Below are positions 13,001 through 25,000 of a stretch of DNA of 64,000 bases, one piece after another. The notes beneath the pieces are model-generated. The model was not told where the DNA came from. It ran no database searches and saw nothing but the letters and a program-made list of their open reading frames with translations. This stretch comes from Galaxea fascicularis (Eukaryota > Cnidaria > Anthozoa > Scleractinia > Euphylliidae). Every line of letters begins with the position of its first letter. Within the stretch, counting starts at the first letter, position 1. Location of the stretch: positions 21,168,225 through 21,232,224 of the forward strand of contig OX419344.1 of the NCBI GenBank assembly GCA_948470475.1, given 5' to 3'. The position numbers were made by a program, and so were the translations under genes.

Positions 13001-16000
13001 AAATTTACCCCCTGAATGGTACGACGAGCACCCCCATCATTTTTATAGGGGAGTACCTTCCCTGGGATTTCTGCAGAAGTCAATATAACCAGAGCAAAAG
13101 AAGGAACTCGTCTCTTTTTCTTGTGCTGCAACCAGTTGCAAAATTGTTGAGACATTTGCAATCAAAAACATCTTTTCTTTCTCTAAAACGCCCCTGTAAG
13201 AAATCTGTGAGATACAGTGCACACCCCCTCCCTCTCCCCCCTTTCTCCTTACCCCTCGTCAAACATGGTGTTGCACTGTTAGCAACTTTGATGAGAGAGG
13301 GAGGGGGAAGGAAAGCAGAAGATCTGGTAAACATCATTAAAGGGCAAATTACTCCCCTTTTTTGACCTCATATCGACTTTTTGGCCGATTTTATTGCCGA
13401 GATTCAGTTTTTGTCAACTATTATGTCGAGTTTATTGTGGAGTTTTTTGTCGAGATTTTTGTCGACTATATTGTCGGCTTTTATGTCGAGATTTTTGGCG
13501 ACTTTTTTTGTCGACTTTTATGTCGAGATTTCAGTCAAGGTTTTTGTCGAGATATTTGTAGACTGTTTTGTGATCAACAACACTTCATTTGATTTTCCCG
13601 AAATCAGTCCAATCAGAAATCTCTGTATAGTCAAGCCCAAGACGAAAATAGCTTTCAGCGATTGCATTACGTCCACCAGGATGCACTTGCAATGTGGGAA
13701 TATAGTTTGGAAGTCGTATAGCCTCACTCATGTCCACGTTTTGAGAGCAAGAACAGTGAGAATGACAAAGAACGCCATGTTGGCTTGGATCTAAAAAACA
13801 GTCGGTCAAAAACTTGACAAAATTCTCGACATAAAAGCCGAAAAAAAAAACTTGACAGAAAAAGTTGGCCAAAAAGTCCATAAAAAAAATTGACTTAAAC
13901 GTCGACAAAAATCTCGACAAAAGAACTCGACAAAAAACTCGACATAAAAGTTGACAAAAATCTCGGCAATAAAGTAGGCCAAAAAGTCGACATGAGGCCG
14001 AAAAAGGGGAGAGAAACCATGGCACTAACTGGGCTCCGTTGCATTGCAATTAACCCTATGACTCCTGAGATCAAAATTTAAATTCTCATTTGTTTCCCCT
14101 TCACATTTCCTATAGAAGTAGTGGGGAGAAAGTGTTAAAATATCAAGCACAGTCATCTTGTGTGACCCTGTTCTTAATTCTCATGACCACTCTGTTTTAT
14201 AAAGCGTTCATTTTACAAGGAGAAATTTGATGCTGATCACTCCTAGCGTTCAAAGAGTTACTATATGAGTGATCGATTCTAAATATGGCGCTTTCCTTCC
14301 CATTTTTAAAAAGTAAGAATGTAGAGGATTAAACTGTGACACTTAATACCTCCTCCTCAAACCGCTGATACCCAGTATGCATAGGTTCGATTCCAGTCCA
14401 CAAAGAGAGAAGAAGAATATCCAGTGAGACCAGAGCGGCTACTATTATGAACAGATGTTCATCACGGATTACCTGAAAGCAACACAACGAATATAAACCG
14501 ACAGACACAAGCAATAACATCTACAATTATCTAAACTATCCAACAGGAGAGGTGCATAAGCTTCCAAGTAGTTTTCTGCTTTCTCCAACCGGGTGAGTCA
14601 CTCCTCCAAACGAGGAAATACTTGGAGGTGGCGTTAAGTTAGGGAGGGAGACAATAAGAGGGAGAGGTACCATTAAGGGGCAGAGAGATTTGGTCAGCTT
14701 TTGATTCAGTCACAAATATAACTAGTAAAGTGGCATTGTTTGAAGTGGAAAAAGCGAAATAGCGGTACTTGTTGGTACAATTGTTGATACAAATAAAGAG
14801 ACATGGAGGTACCATCGAAGGGGTGGCACCCATGGTCAAATAAGAGCGGCTTTCACTTGAGTATCGAGGGTAATTCGCGTTTACTTTGGATTTGTTTAAC
14901 TTCGCCCGTGATTGGTGAAAAAGGTCGCGTCCGTTTCACAGCCAATGAGAGGCAAAACCAAATAATAATAATTAATAATAATACAGCATTTGTAGTGTGC
15001 AAATTCCATATGGATATGCGCAAACGCGCATTACCGTTAAAATTAAGAACTAGCCCTAACCAATCGCTAGTTGCATGCGCGCATTTTCCCGCGCTTGGCG
15101 CTGGTTTTATGCTCCTACTTCAAATTCTGATTGGTTAACTGGGATCTCTTCGTCTCTTGTGATAGGTCAGAGAAATTGCTTTGATTTTGATTTGACATCA
15201 CCCAATTAAAAACTTAAGCCGATGACCAACTCTCGACCTCTCGACCTCATTTAAGAGGATCTAAGCACCTTGGAAATTGGCCGTAGTACTTTCCTACCTT
15301 TCCTGCAAGAAATGTGTATCAACCGAGAAATGCAGTCTAATACACTCTTTTCATTTCAATTCCTTTTTTTCGCTGGGCCGCCTAGATTAGCTATTGCTAT
15401 TTTGCGGGCCAGTCTATTTTAACATCATTTCCCTTTTCTTACGGACTGGAAATAAAGTTGAAGTTGAAGTTGCGAAATGACATCAATACGTGAACCCGAG
15501 GAAAACTGACCTTCTTTTTAGGAGTTATGCTCTTGAAAATGGCGTGAACTCGCCAGGTTTTTGCAAACATGGCGCCAAATGCTAATGTAAAACCAATGGA
15601 CATGATCCAGGCACGGGCCTAAACGAAAAAGAATTTGGTAAAATGAAAGCGCATCGAGGTAGCACAAAAATCAGTTGATATGTTAGTAACCTGGGACATT
15701 TCAGTAGTCTTATGACTACAAGAAGATTTCAGATTGAAACAAAAGAGTTAGAACAATCTTGCACAGTAATGAACAGCACCACAGGAAAGTACTGTCCAGT
15801 AGCTTTCATCAGTTGAATGGTCACACCTTAGGATTTAATCCACAGACTCAAAAGTTAGAACCACCTTGTCAACATGATAAACAGCACCACAGGAAAGTAC
15901 TGCTCAGTAGCTTTCATTTGAATGGTCACACTCAAGGATTTTATCCACAGACTGAGCAGTTAGTACCACCGTGTACGTACTAGTTAATACGCATTTTTTT

Positions 16001-19000
16001 TCGAGTGGTATACCGTGGGATATCTCACGAATAACTTGTATTTTTTTCATTTACACACGAGCCTTTAGGCAATCAATGCGGTGCATGCTGGGAAGGTTTG
16101 GTGGAATACCGTCCAATATACTATGCCTATTCTGCATCCTGATTGGCTTATTTTCTGAGGCATGATATCAAGTACAATGAACAGCACCCGGCACAATAAC
16201 CCGTTTGTTTGAACAGTCTCAATCAAAACACGTACACACTAGGTGATATAGTTTGACTTTACTGAACAGTATTTTAGGATTTCATTCACAGACTCAAAAT
16301 TTAGAACCACCTTGTACAGCATAATAAACAGTACCACAGGAAAGAATGGATCAATAACCTTTGCTTGAACAGCCACATATAAAACTGACACGTGCGCACT
16401 ATGTGATATGATTTGACTTAACACAACAGTCCTTTATATTAGCTTCTTACCGTGCAGACTTTTCCGTACTGTTTGGTTGGTACCGATCCTCCATCCAATC
16501 CAAACAGAATCACAGAGAAATACGCCATCATACATCCCACAACGATTAGGTTATTAAGACGAGGACTGGACATCTTAATTATCCTATGGGAATCAAAGTT
16601 TATACAAATTCATATTTATAGTCAAAGTACAATGTGAAGTCAAGCTGTTCCACTTTGATTTTTCCAGGATTATTATGCAAAGGTTGTTAGATGGAAAATG
16701 ATAACTCGGCGCTAAACTGCCTTACACATATGTGACAAATTTGAGGATCGTCTGATTTCAACGAAATCTAACATAATTACCCCACCGCAATTGAGGACAA
16801 TTGATGGACTGTTAACTAGGTCATTTCGGGAAACTATTTCTGGGTATCTTTTTTTTCACGGCGTGTTTCAGTAAACAGTGTGAAGATCTCAGAATTGGTC
16901 AGATTGAACTTACACCGTGGTCTTGTTGCTCGACTTCTGAACTATGTTTAAATAACCGGAAAAGAAAAGGACTCTCTAATTAAGTATACCTGGAGAACCA
17001 TGGACGCCTATTCGCGACGCGAGAACGATGAGCCTTACCTTTTCTCTCGATAAAGAAAGTTGAGAAAAGAAAAGGACTCTCTAATTAAGTATACTTGGAG
17101 AACCATGGACGCCTATTCGCGACGCGAGAACGATGAGCCTTACCTTTTCTCTCGATAAAGAAAGTTGATCAAAAGAAAGCCAATCCCCAGTAGAATTCCT
17201 AGCACAGCTACAACTGCCATGAAAGCGTAGAGCCCTGTGGAAACTGACTTCAGCTCTGTCTCACGGATGGTGCGATCAGGAGGGGGTCCGGAGCCTATCA
17301 CACGAGGAACAAAGAAGTGTTTTCTTCTTTCGATAGTATGTGTGTATATTAACATCATGGCAATTCTCAGAAGGTGTCCAAACATCCAACAGGAGGATGT
17401 TAAGGTCAGAGCTTTTGAACGATCACCCCTGAAGCACACACATGCACGCAATTAACTAAAACACATCGCAGCAGGTTCTGTTGGTTTGTGTTACTCATTC
17501 GATTTCTATTAAGCTACCAACTCGCCCAGTTGCAGTTGCCGCATGCATTGAATAATTTCATGGATTCTCTGTTGGTTTTAAAGTGTCTCCTTCGTGTTCA
17601 GATATACAAACATGAGGCCTGATTAAAAGGGCGTTGATTAAGAAAATGTCTACATTGAACAAAGTTAAGAATGAACGTAACTCGAGCAATAAACAAACCT
17701 TGCCAATGCACAGATTCTTGTTTGTTCATATCAATGACGTTCTTCGTTACGTCATACACACCGACGAGTTTACTTTCACCATCTAAGAATAACAATTAAG
17801 AAAATTGGAACTTTTAAATACCAGTTCGTACTGTTCAAGTTTCCATTCTCAAAGTGCAGAAATCAGTCTTAAGTCAAAAGACGATGAATCAGCATTTTAT
17901 CCGGGTTACAGTCGTAGCAGTGTAAGTGTGATTGGGTTCTCTTTCACCCGAATGTTCTCAATATGAACAAACGTTTTCTTTTTCCTTACCTTGCAACTGT
18001 TCAATTTTAATGTAACCAATTCGTTCCCCATACTTAGTGAAGGCAACTGGGCCCTAAAATTTTACAAAGAAAATTCAATGAAGGTAGCGTCGGTTTTACA
18101 AAACAAAAAATAAATATTAGTTAGTTTATTTAGGGGTGCTGTACGGTAGAACCAGGAAGTACCAGCTATCAGTCACGTGAAACTTTTGTTCCCTCTTTTA
18201 GAACGTCGTATTAATAGCTTCTTTACCATTTCTTGTGGATTGTTAAGTTTTTTGTGACGTTTCTCATTCGATAAGGTAAATGCATATTGCAACCTAACTT
18301 ATCCCCAGGTTTCTCTCTTTCATACGGCCCGGGCCGCATGGTGATGTGGGATTCACAGCTGCTTCTTCGAACTCTTTCCTTGCGCCTTCGGTTTGCGCTT
18401 CGGAGACAAGGCAGTGGGTTCATTACAAGAACACTATTTGTCTCTGTCATTTTAATTTATTCTTTATTCTTCAATCCTCTGAGATTAATTTACCGTTACA
18501 CCCAAGAAGCTGGTGTTGTAAAACGTGTCCTGGAATACATCCGCCATTTCTTTATCTGTGTAAGTGAAGTTCTCCAAATATTTTCCTCTCCCTAGAGGAG
18601 AAAAAGTACAAAAGGAGACAGAACAATCCATGAAATGGAACTGAGAATTATCCAACCAAACTTCCCTTCCCACATAGCAAACTCCATTTTGGCGCGAATG
18701 TCACATTTCATGTTTCTATACGACTGAGGGGGGGGGGGGGGTGGGAAGGGGGTCTGGGGACTGGAACTTATTAAGACATCATATCTTGCCTTGACCCAAT
18801 ACCCATAGAAATCTAGCTAGGTTTATTTGTCATTTTTTAGTGTTCATCCTTATACAATTACTTTTCTGATGTAGCAGATACACCTCTTTAACGTTACCTT
18901 TAAGTCGTTGTGCCGAAGTATTGAGCACAAGAGCTATTGCCCAGACCGCATCATATGCAAATGAGGACTCGTGACTGGCGTGGATTCCTGTTAAACTATT

Positions 19001-22000
19001 AAATTTCTTGGCATACTCCTGGGCTGTCTGTGAACGGCAATTAACAATGAATAATCAAACTTTTAAGAATATCTAAGAAGTTATAAACGACTGTTTGAAG
19101 TCGAATACTAAAGGAACCTCAAACATGTCAGAAATCGCGTAAATTTGAAATCAGTCACATCTCAATCTGTAATTGATTGCAAGGTATTAATAGAGGTTTG
19201 CCAACTAGGGGTAATTTCTAATTTGGAGATTCACCGTGTGGAACAACCTAAGAGTATCTCACAAAATTGAGCCTGTTGCGAAAGTACTGTGTACTCTACG
19301 CGAAAGATGTGCAAAAAAAACCTTACGCTTGGAAAATAAGATAAAAAAAGGACATTGTGATCATCCGTTCTTTTCTTTTCCGGTGGCGAGCTAAACCATG
19401 AAACCGTTTTAAAACAAGTTAAGATCAATCTCTCACCCAACCGGACACTGTCTTCTTCTTTGAAGTGACGTCATCCTCGTTGAGGTTCATGTGATCCGTA
19501 GCCAAGTATCCCTTCACTGCCTCGCCCATCTCACGTGCGCTACACGTTATGTGTTCTTCATCCAGTTTCATTTCCCACCAATTATCTTCATACCAGCCAA
19601 TTATAATCCACACGTATCGCTTCCCGTACAATCCCTGTTTGTATGCCTGACAAGAATTCACATAGTGACCATCTGCTGATTTCTCCTTAAGTATCACCCC
19701 TTAATCAAACCCACAGGTCGTAAGAAAGTCAAAAGTAATCACCGAAGACAATTGATTTGATTTCAAATTTTCTCAAATGTTGTTCCATAAGGAATGAATT
19801 AATAATGCTGAGAAGAATATGCATGTTGATACTGAAGCGTAAAGGGTATAGAGACGTCTTAACAAATTAGGTAGTTCCACTCTGCGATTCCTTAGCCACA
19901 ATCCTGTTACCACTAATTTTCTCTAGGGCCATACCTGCTTCCAAGATAGCGACTGGGCGCGGCAAATTATCATCTACGCTTCAACATTTTAAATATTAAA
20001 ATGACTCTGGAATAGTAATTGTAGTAACAGACAATGCTTTCCCAGTTCTCATTTAGGTTTTGCCTTAGTAAGACTCTCGAGGAAAATGACTTAGTTATAT
20101 AATAAGAAACTTTATTACACGACTTAGAGAGTCAGAGGGCCAATAACTAAAATCGACCAATAAGGGGAGTGGTCAAAACTATTTCACAACCTCGGGACCC
20201 ACCATATTGAATAAAGGTGCCTGCCTCTGCTTATACCCCCCCACCCTTGTAACGAGACCCTTCCTTTCCTTTATAGCCCCCCTACCTTGAATGACCCATG
20301 GTGCCCTCTATAGCCCCCCTCCCCTTAATTAGAGACCCATGGTGTCTCCTATAGCCCCACCTCCCCTTACTTGGAGACCTATGGTGTCTCCTATAGCCCC
20401 CCTCCCTTTAAATGGAGACCCATGGTGTCTACTATAGCCCCACCTCCCCCTTACTTGGAGACCTATGGTGTCTCCTATAGCCCCCCTCCCTTTAAATGGA
20501 GACACATGGTGTCTCCTATAGCCCCACCTCCCCTTACTTGGAGACACATGGTGTCTCCTATAGCCCCACCTCCCCTTACTTGGAGACACATGGTGTCTCC
20601 TATAGCCCCACCTCCCCTTAAATAGAGACCCATGGTGTCTCCTATAGCCCCACCTCCCCTTACTTGGAGACCTATGGTGTCTCCTATAGCCCCCTCCCTT
20701 TAAATGGAGACCCATGGTGTCTACTATAGCCCCACCTCCCCCTTACTTGGAGACCTATGGTGTCTCCTATAGCCCCCCTCCCTTTAAATGGAGACACATG
20801 GTGTCTCCTATAGCCCCACCTCCCCTTAAATAGAGACCCATGGTGTCTCCTATAGCCCCACCTCCCCTTACTTGGAGACCTATGGTGTCTCCTATAGCCC
20901 CCTCCCTTTAAATGGAGACCCATGGTGTCTACTATAGCCCCTCCTCCCATAAATTGGAAACCCATGGTGTCTCCTATACCCCCACCTCCCCTTACTTGGA
21001 GACCCATGGTGTCTCCTATACCCCCACCTCCCCTTAATTGGAGGCCCATGGTGCCCTTTATAGCCCTGCTCCCCTTAAATGGAGATCCATGGTGTCTCCT
21101 ATAGCCCCCCCCCCCCTCTTCTCCCCCTCCTACACCGCTTGTCACATTGTTTATTTGTCACAAAATTGCGTTTTATGCATACTTCACTTGGTTAACAGAA
21201 GAAGATTAATAGGAAAACGAAATTTTCATTTTTGAGATTCTTTGTTAAATAATGTTTGAATCTTACTTACAAGCACTGCCAACCATTTTTTTGGGGGAAG
21301 GTAAGTGGAAACTTTTTTTCCAGCCGTTCGATGCTGGCTGGTTGAGCCCAAAATTGGCGGCCAACTTGGTGCGGCCAAAACGGCGTTGTAACGTCACTCA
21401 TTGCATCACTCTTGTGCCGCGCTCGAACTTAAAGCCGAAAAGAATATTTGCAGAAGGACCGTACAATTTAAGTTCAAAGGTAACAGACAGCAAGCGACAA
21501 TTGCCTTTCAAACTTTATCCTTCTTATGGCGCTCAATGTATTGAAGTATATTTATTGTTTTTATGTTATAAATGTTTTATCTTTAATTTTTACTCCGAAA
21601 TCTTGAACTGAACAAATTTATTGATTAATTGTCATAAGGAAAATTTTGTGAGGCTTCAATTTGCTATTTTTTTGGGAATAGCCCGAGGTGATAAGCAAAC
21701 TTTCCCATCGGCGGTCTTCTCAGGCATTTTGTCTCGCAAATGTTTGCCTTTCTCTGAAAAACAAGCGTGTCAATTGATCACGATGAAGATTTCTTGATGA
21801 AAGAATTAAGTCTGACTATTCTTGGTTTTCAGTCACGCGGGCTATATAGCCGGTAACCGGCCAAGGTGTTAAAAACACTAAATGGCCGGCAGTTCGAGAT
21901 TTTTCTAAAAGTTGTCGAATCAAAGAATCCTGGTTAATCCAAACCCTTGTATGTCGATTAGGAAAGGTCAAGCGATCCTGAAATGATTTTTAGATCTCAA

Positions 22001-25000
22001 GTCCAGCCCTTGCTTTATGCTGGGCTTATCGTAGGAACCGTAATTTGTGACACTTCCAAATATTTTCAGGTCGACTGCCGGCCAAGGTGTTAAAAACACT
22101 AAGACTAGGTTTACACTAGAGGAAATTGTTCCGGATTCGTGATGAATCCGGAACGTTTTAGTACCGGATTAGTTTTGCCGTTTACACAAAAGTGGACGAA
22201 TCCGACATAAAACCTTCCCGGTTTGGTCGTGTCTCCGGAGATTTTGAATCCGGAATCTAAAGTGGGAACTTTGAATCCGAAAACGTTTGAATCCGGAAAG
22301 TTTTGTCGTGTAAACGGTTTTGATCTCGAATCCGGATATTTTCCGCCTGCGATCTTTTGAGTTTGCGGTAAAACCAAAATGGAGGATCTGCTGCTAACAT
22401 TGCTTACAATCTCCGGTCAGTGCCTAATCTTGTTGCAGGTTCGGCCGATAAATTTTATTATGTGTACCGCAATATTTCTGAGGAAACGCAAATTATTATC
22501 GCGTGGAAGTTTAACGTCAGCCACACTTCTTCGCCAACGCGATGACGTAGATGCTCCAGGCCTGTATGTAGTTGCAGGACATCCACCCCATATGTTATTG
22601 CAAACATCATAGAAAGTCGCCACAGTTCTTCCTCCTCCACTCTTCTTACCAGAGTCGACTGCTTTTTTGTACTTTTTCCTTATGTCCTTTATTTTGCTCG
22701 TCACTCTTTCCCGTGTGAATAGGCTGCGATCATGAGGCAATCCATCTTGTTGTTCATAGAAGGTGACGAAGTCTTTCCTGATATCTTCATATTTACTTTT
22801 AACGCTCTCCCATTCTAAACCTTCATAATCCTTTTGGGAAGAATATGCACGGACAACTCCTAGTAGAAGTTCAACTTCGTCATCTGTCCAGCTCAAATTT
22901 GCCTCAGTGGCATCTGGATCTACTCTAGCCTTCTTTTTTGGCAGCATTGTTACTTTGTCGAACGACGAAACAACACTGAGCTGGGTAACCATTCCATCAC
23001 GAATCTTCCCGGAGTTGTCGTTGTGTGTAAACGGTCAGGAATCCGAATATCCTTTGAGTGTAAACGCTTACGAATCCGAATACTCTAAATCTGATGAATC
23101 CGGAAACATTAACGAATCCGGAAAAATCTCTTCTAGTGTAAACCTAGTCTAAATGGCCAGCAGTCCGAGATTTTTCTAAAAATTGTCGAATCAAAGAATC
23201 CTGGCTAATCCAAACCATCGTATGTCTATTAGGAAAAGTCAAGCGATCCTGAAATGATTTTTAGATGTCAAGTCCAGCGCTTGCTTTATGCTGGGCTTAT
23301 TGGGGGAACCGTATTTCGTGACACTTGAAATTTTTTTTCAGGTCAACTGCCGGCCAAGATGTTAAAAACCCTATGACCGGCAGTCCGATAAAAATTGCAA
23401 GATCGAAGAATTCCAGTCATTTTAAACTGTCAAAGATCAGCCATCTATGCAACCGGTTTTGTAGGATTTATCCATCATTTGTACTGTTGTACTCTCTTAG
23501 TCATGAGTCGACAGATGTTCGTGACAATGTTATGCAGAAGCAAGGCGTGACAAGCGACGTTTGATGTCATCAGCTTGAACTTTCACACATCCCTTCCTTT
23601 GAAAACTGGCTGAAAATCTCCACGAGTTCGATCTATTAAAGTCTGCTGCTTCTGGAGCTAGAAATACTCTTCAGCGCTATCATATCGACGTTCTGATGAA
23701 GAGAAATTATCGGACTGCCGGTCATTTAGTGTTTTTAACACCTTGGCCGACAGTCGACCTAAAGTGTCACAAATCACGGTTCGTCTAATAAGCTCAGCAA
23801 AAGGCAAGCGCTGGACTTGACATCTAAAAATCATTTCAGTATCGCTTGACCTTTCCTAATCGACATACGATGGTTTGGATTAGCCAGGATTCTTTGATTC
23901 GACAATTTTTAGAATCTCGCACTGCCGGCTATTTAGTGTTTTGGCCGGCAGTCGACCTGAAAAAAATTTCAAGTGTCACAAATTACGGTTCCTACGATAA
24001 GCCCAGCAAAAAGCAAGCGCTGGACTTGAATCTAGTTCCTGAAACGTTCGGAGCCCACACAGAAGACTGACACAAATTTGTATAAATTATTTTATTCTCT
24101 TGCATATTTGCATCTTGCTCGCTAAGTTCCTATTTAGAAGAATGTGTAAGAGTGTTGATGACAGAGGAGAGCAGCAAAAAATCCTCAGTCAGTCGAGTAT
24201 TACTCGTATAGTTATGTCTTGGGAATCGGTTCCTTTATTTGGTTTAGACGGCAACCACTTCTGTTGTTGAGCTCTTGCAAGCCGCTCTTTGAGGTTTTTA
24301 ATAGTTCCACTAGTTGGTAGGGAATGGAGGTCTCTTAATTCGTTCTCGGCCACAGCACGTCGATCCATTGTCTCTATCTCTTTACCTACTACGACATGAC
24401 ATTCACTGGAATGTTCCATGATTCTGGAAAGCAGGTCATACTTAACCCCAGTCGTTCTCCATGGACAGCCTTCTTCGCCACAGTCTGTCAGTGTCTCTGT
24501 TAATCTTGTTACTGTTTCATTGTGAAGTTTATCGGGAGATAATTCGTCCCTCAGGGAAATAAGGATCTTCCGTCTTTCCTTTGCTTTTTCCTTTTCTGAC
24601 AGTTTTCTAATTTCCTCTTGGAAACCCTCTCTGGGACAGGGAAACACAAACTGAAAATCAAGCATATCCTTTTCCGTAAAACCATGCCTGTTCGTAAATA
24701 TAACCTCGCCGAGAGCCTTTGACGGCAAAAAGTAGTCCATTTCTCGATAACTCCCTTCATCCACCGGGATTACCGTAAAAAGGTTGAGACTAGTAAGTTT
24801 GGTTCACAGTATCTTAAAGATACTATAGAAAAGTAATAAAGGAACAATATGCCAAAGTCTCAGGGCTGTGCGATATCCCGTACTCGAGTTATTCGGTAAA
24901 ATGTAGCACTCAAAATTATAAATCAGTTCAGTATTTGTTGTCCCTCTGGGGGGCACAAATCTGACGGCCGGAAACGAGTAAAAACATCTGGAAGTTACGT

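Larger units (their letters stand above)
21849..24045. mobile_element. Foldback element of ~240-bp units in head-to-head arrangement
   Basis: Units carrying CTGCCGGCCAAGGTGTTAAA, AAATGGCCGGCAG, TTGTCGAATCAAAGAATCCT and AAGCGATCCTGAAATGATTT occur forward at 21849-22102 and 23150-23375 and inverted at about 23715-24040. GGCCGGCAG and CTGCCGGCC flank each unit. The unique centre 23380-23710 shows no gene. A PIF/Harbinger-like element (22103-23149) has inserted into the first junction. Confidence 0.75.

Noticed and set aside
19905..19980. Candidate micro-exon for the missing receptor strand (minus strand, [10 protein letters not shown]...)
   Set aside because: A GT donor exists, but the phase or sequence does not fit the expected strand, and the stretch looks repeat-derived.
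20329..21145. Long open frames ([29 protein letters not shown]) on both strands
   Set aside because: They only translate the 42-bp minisatellite. The unit length is a multiple of three, so frames stay open by chance.
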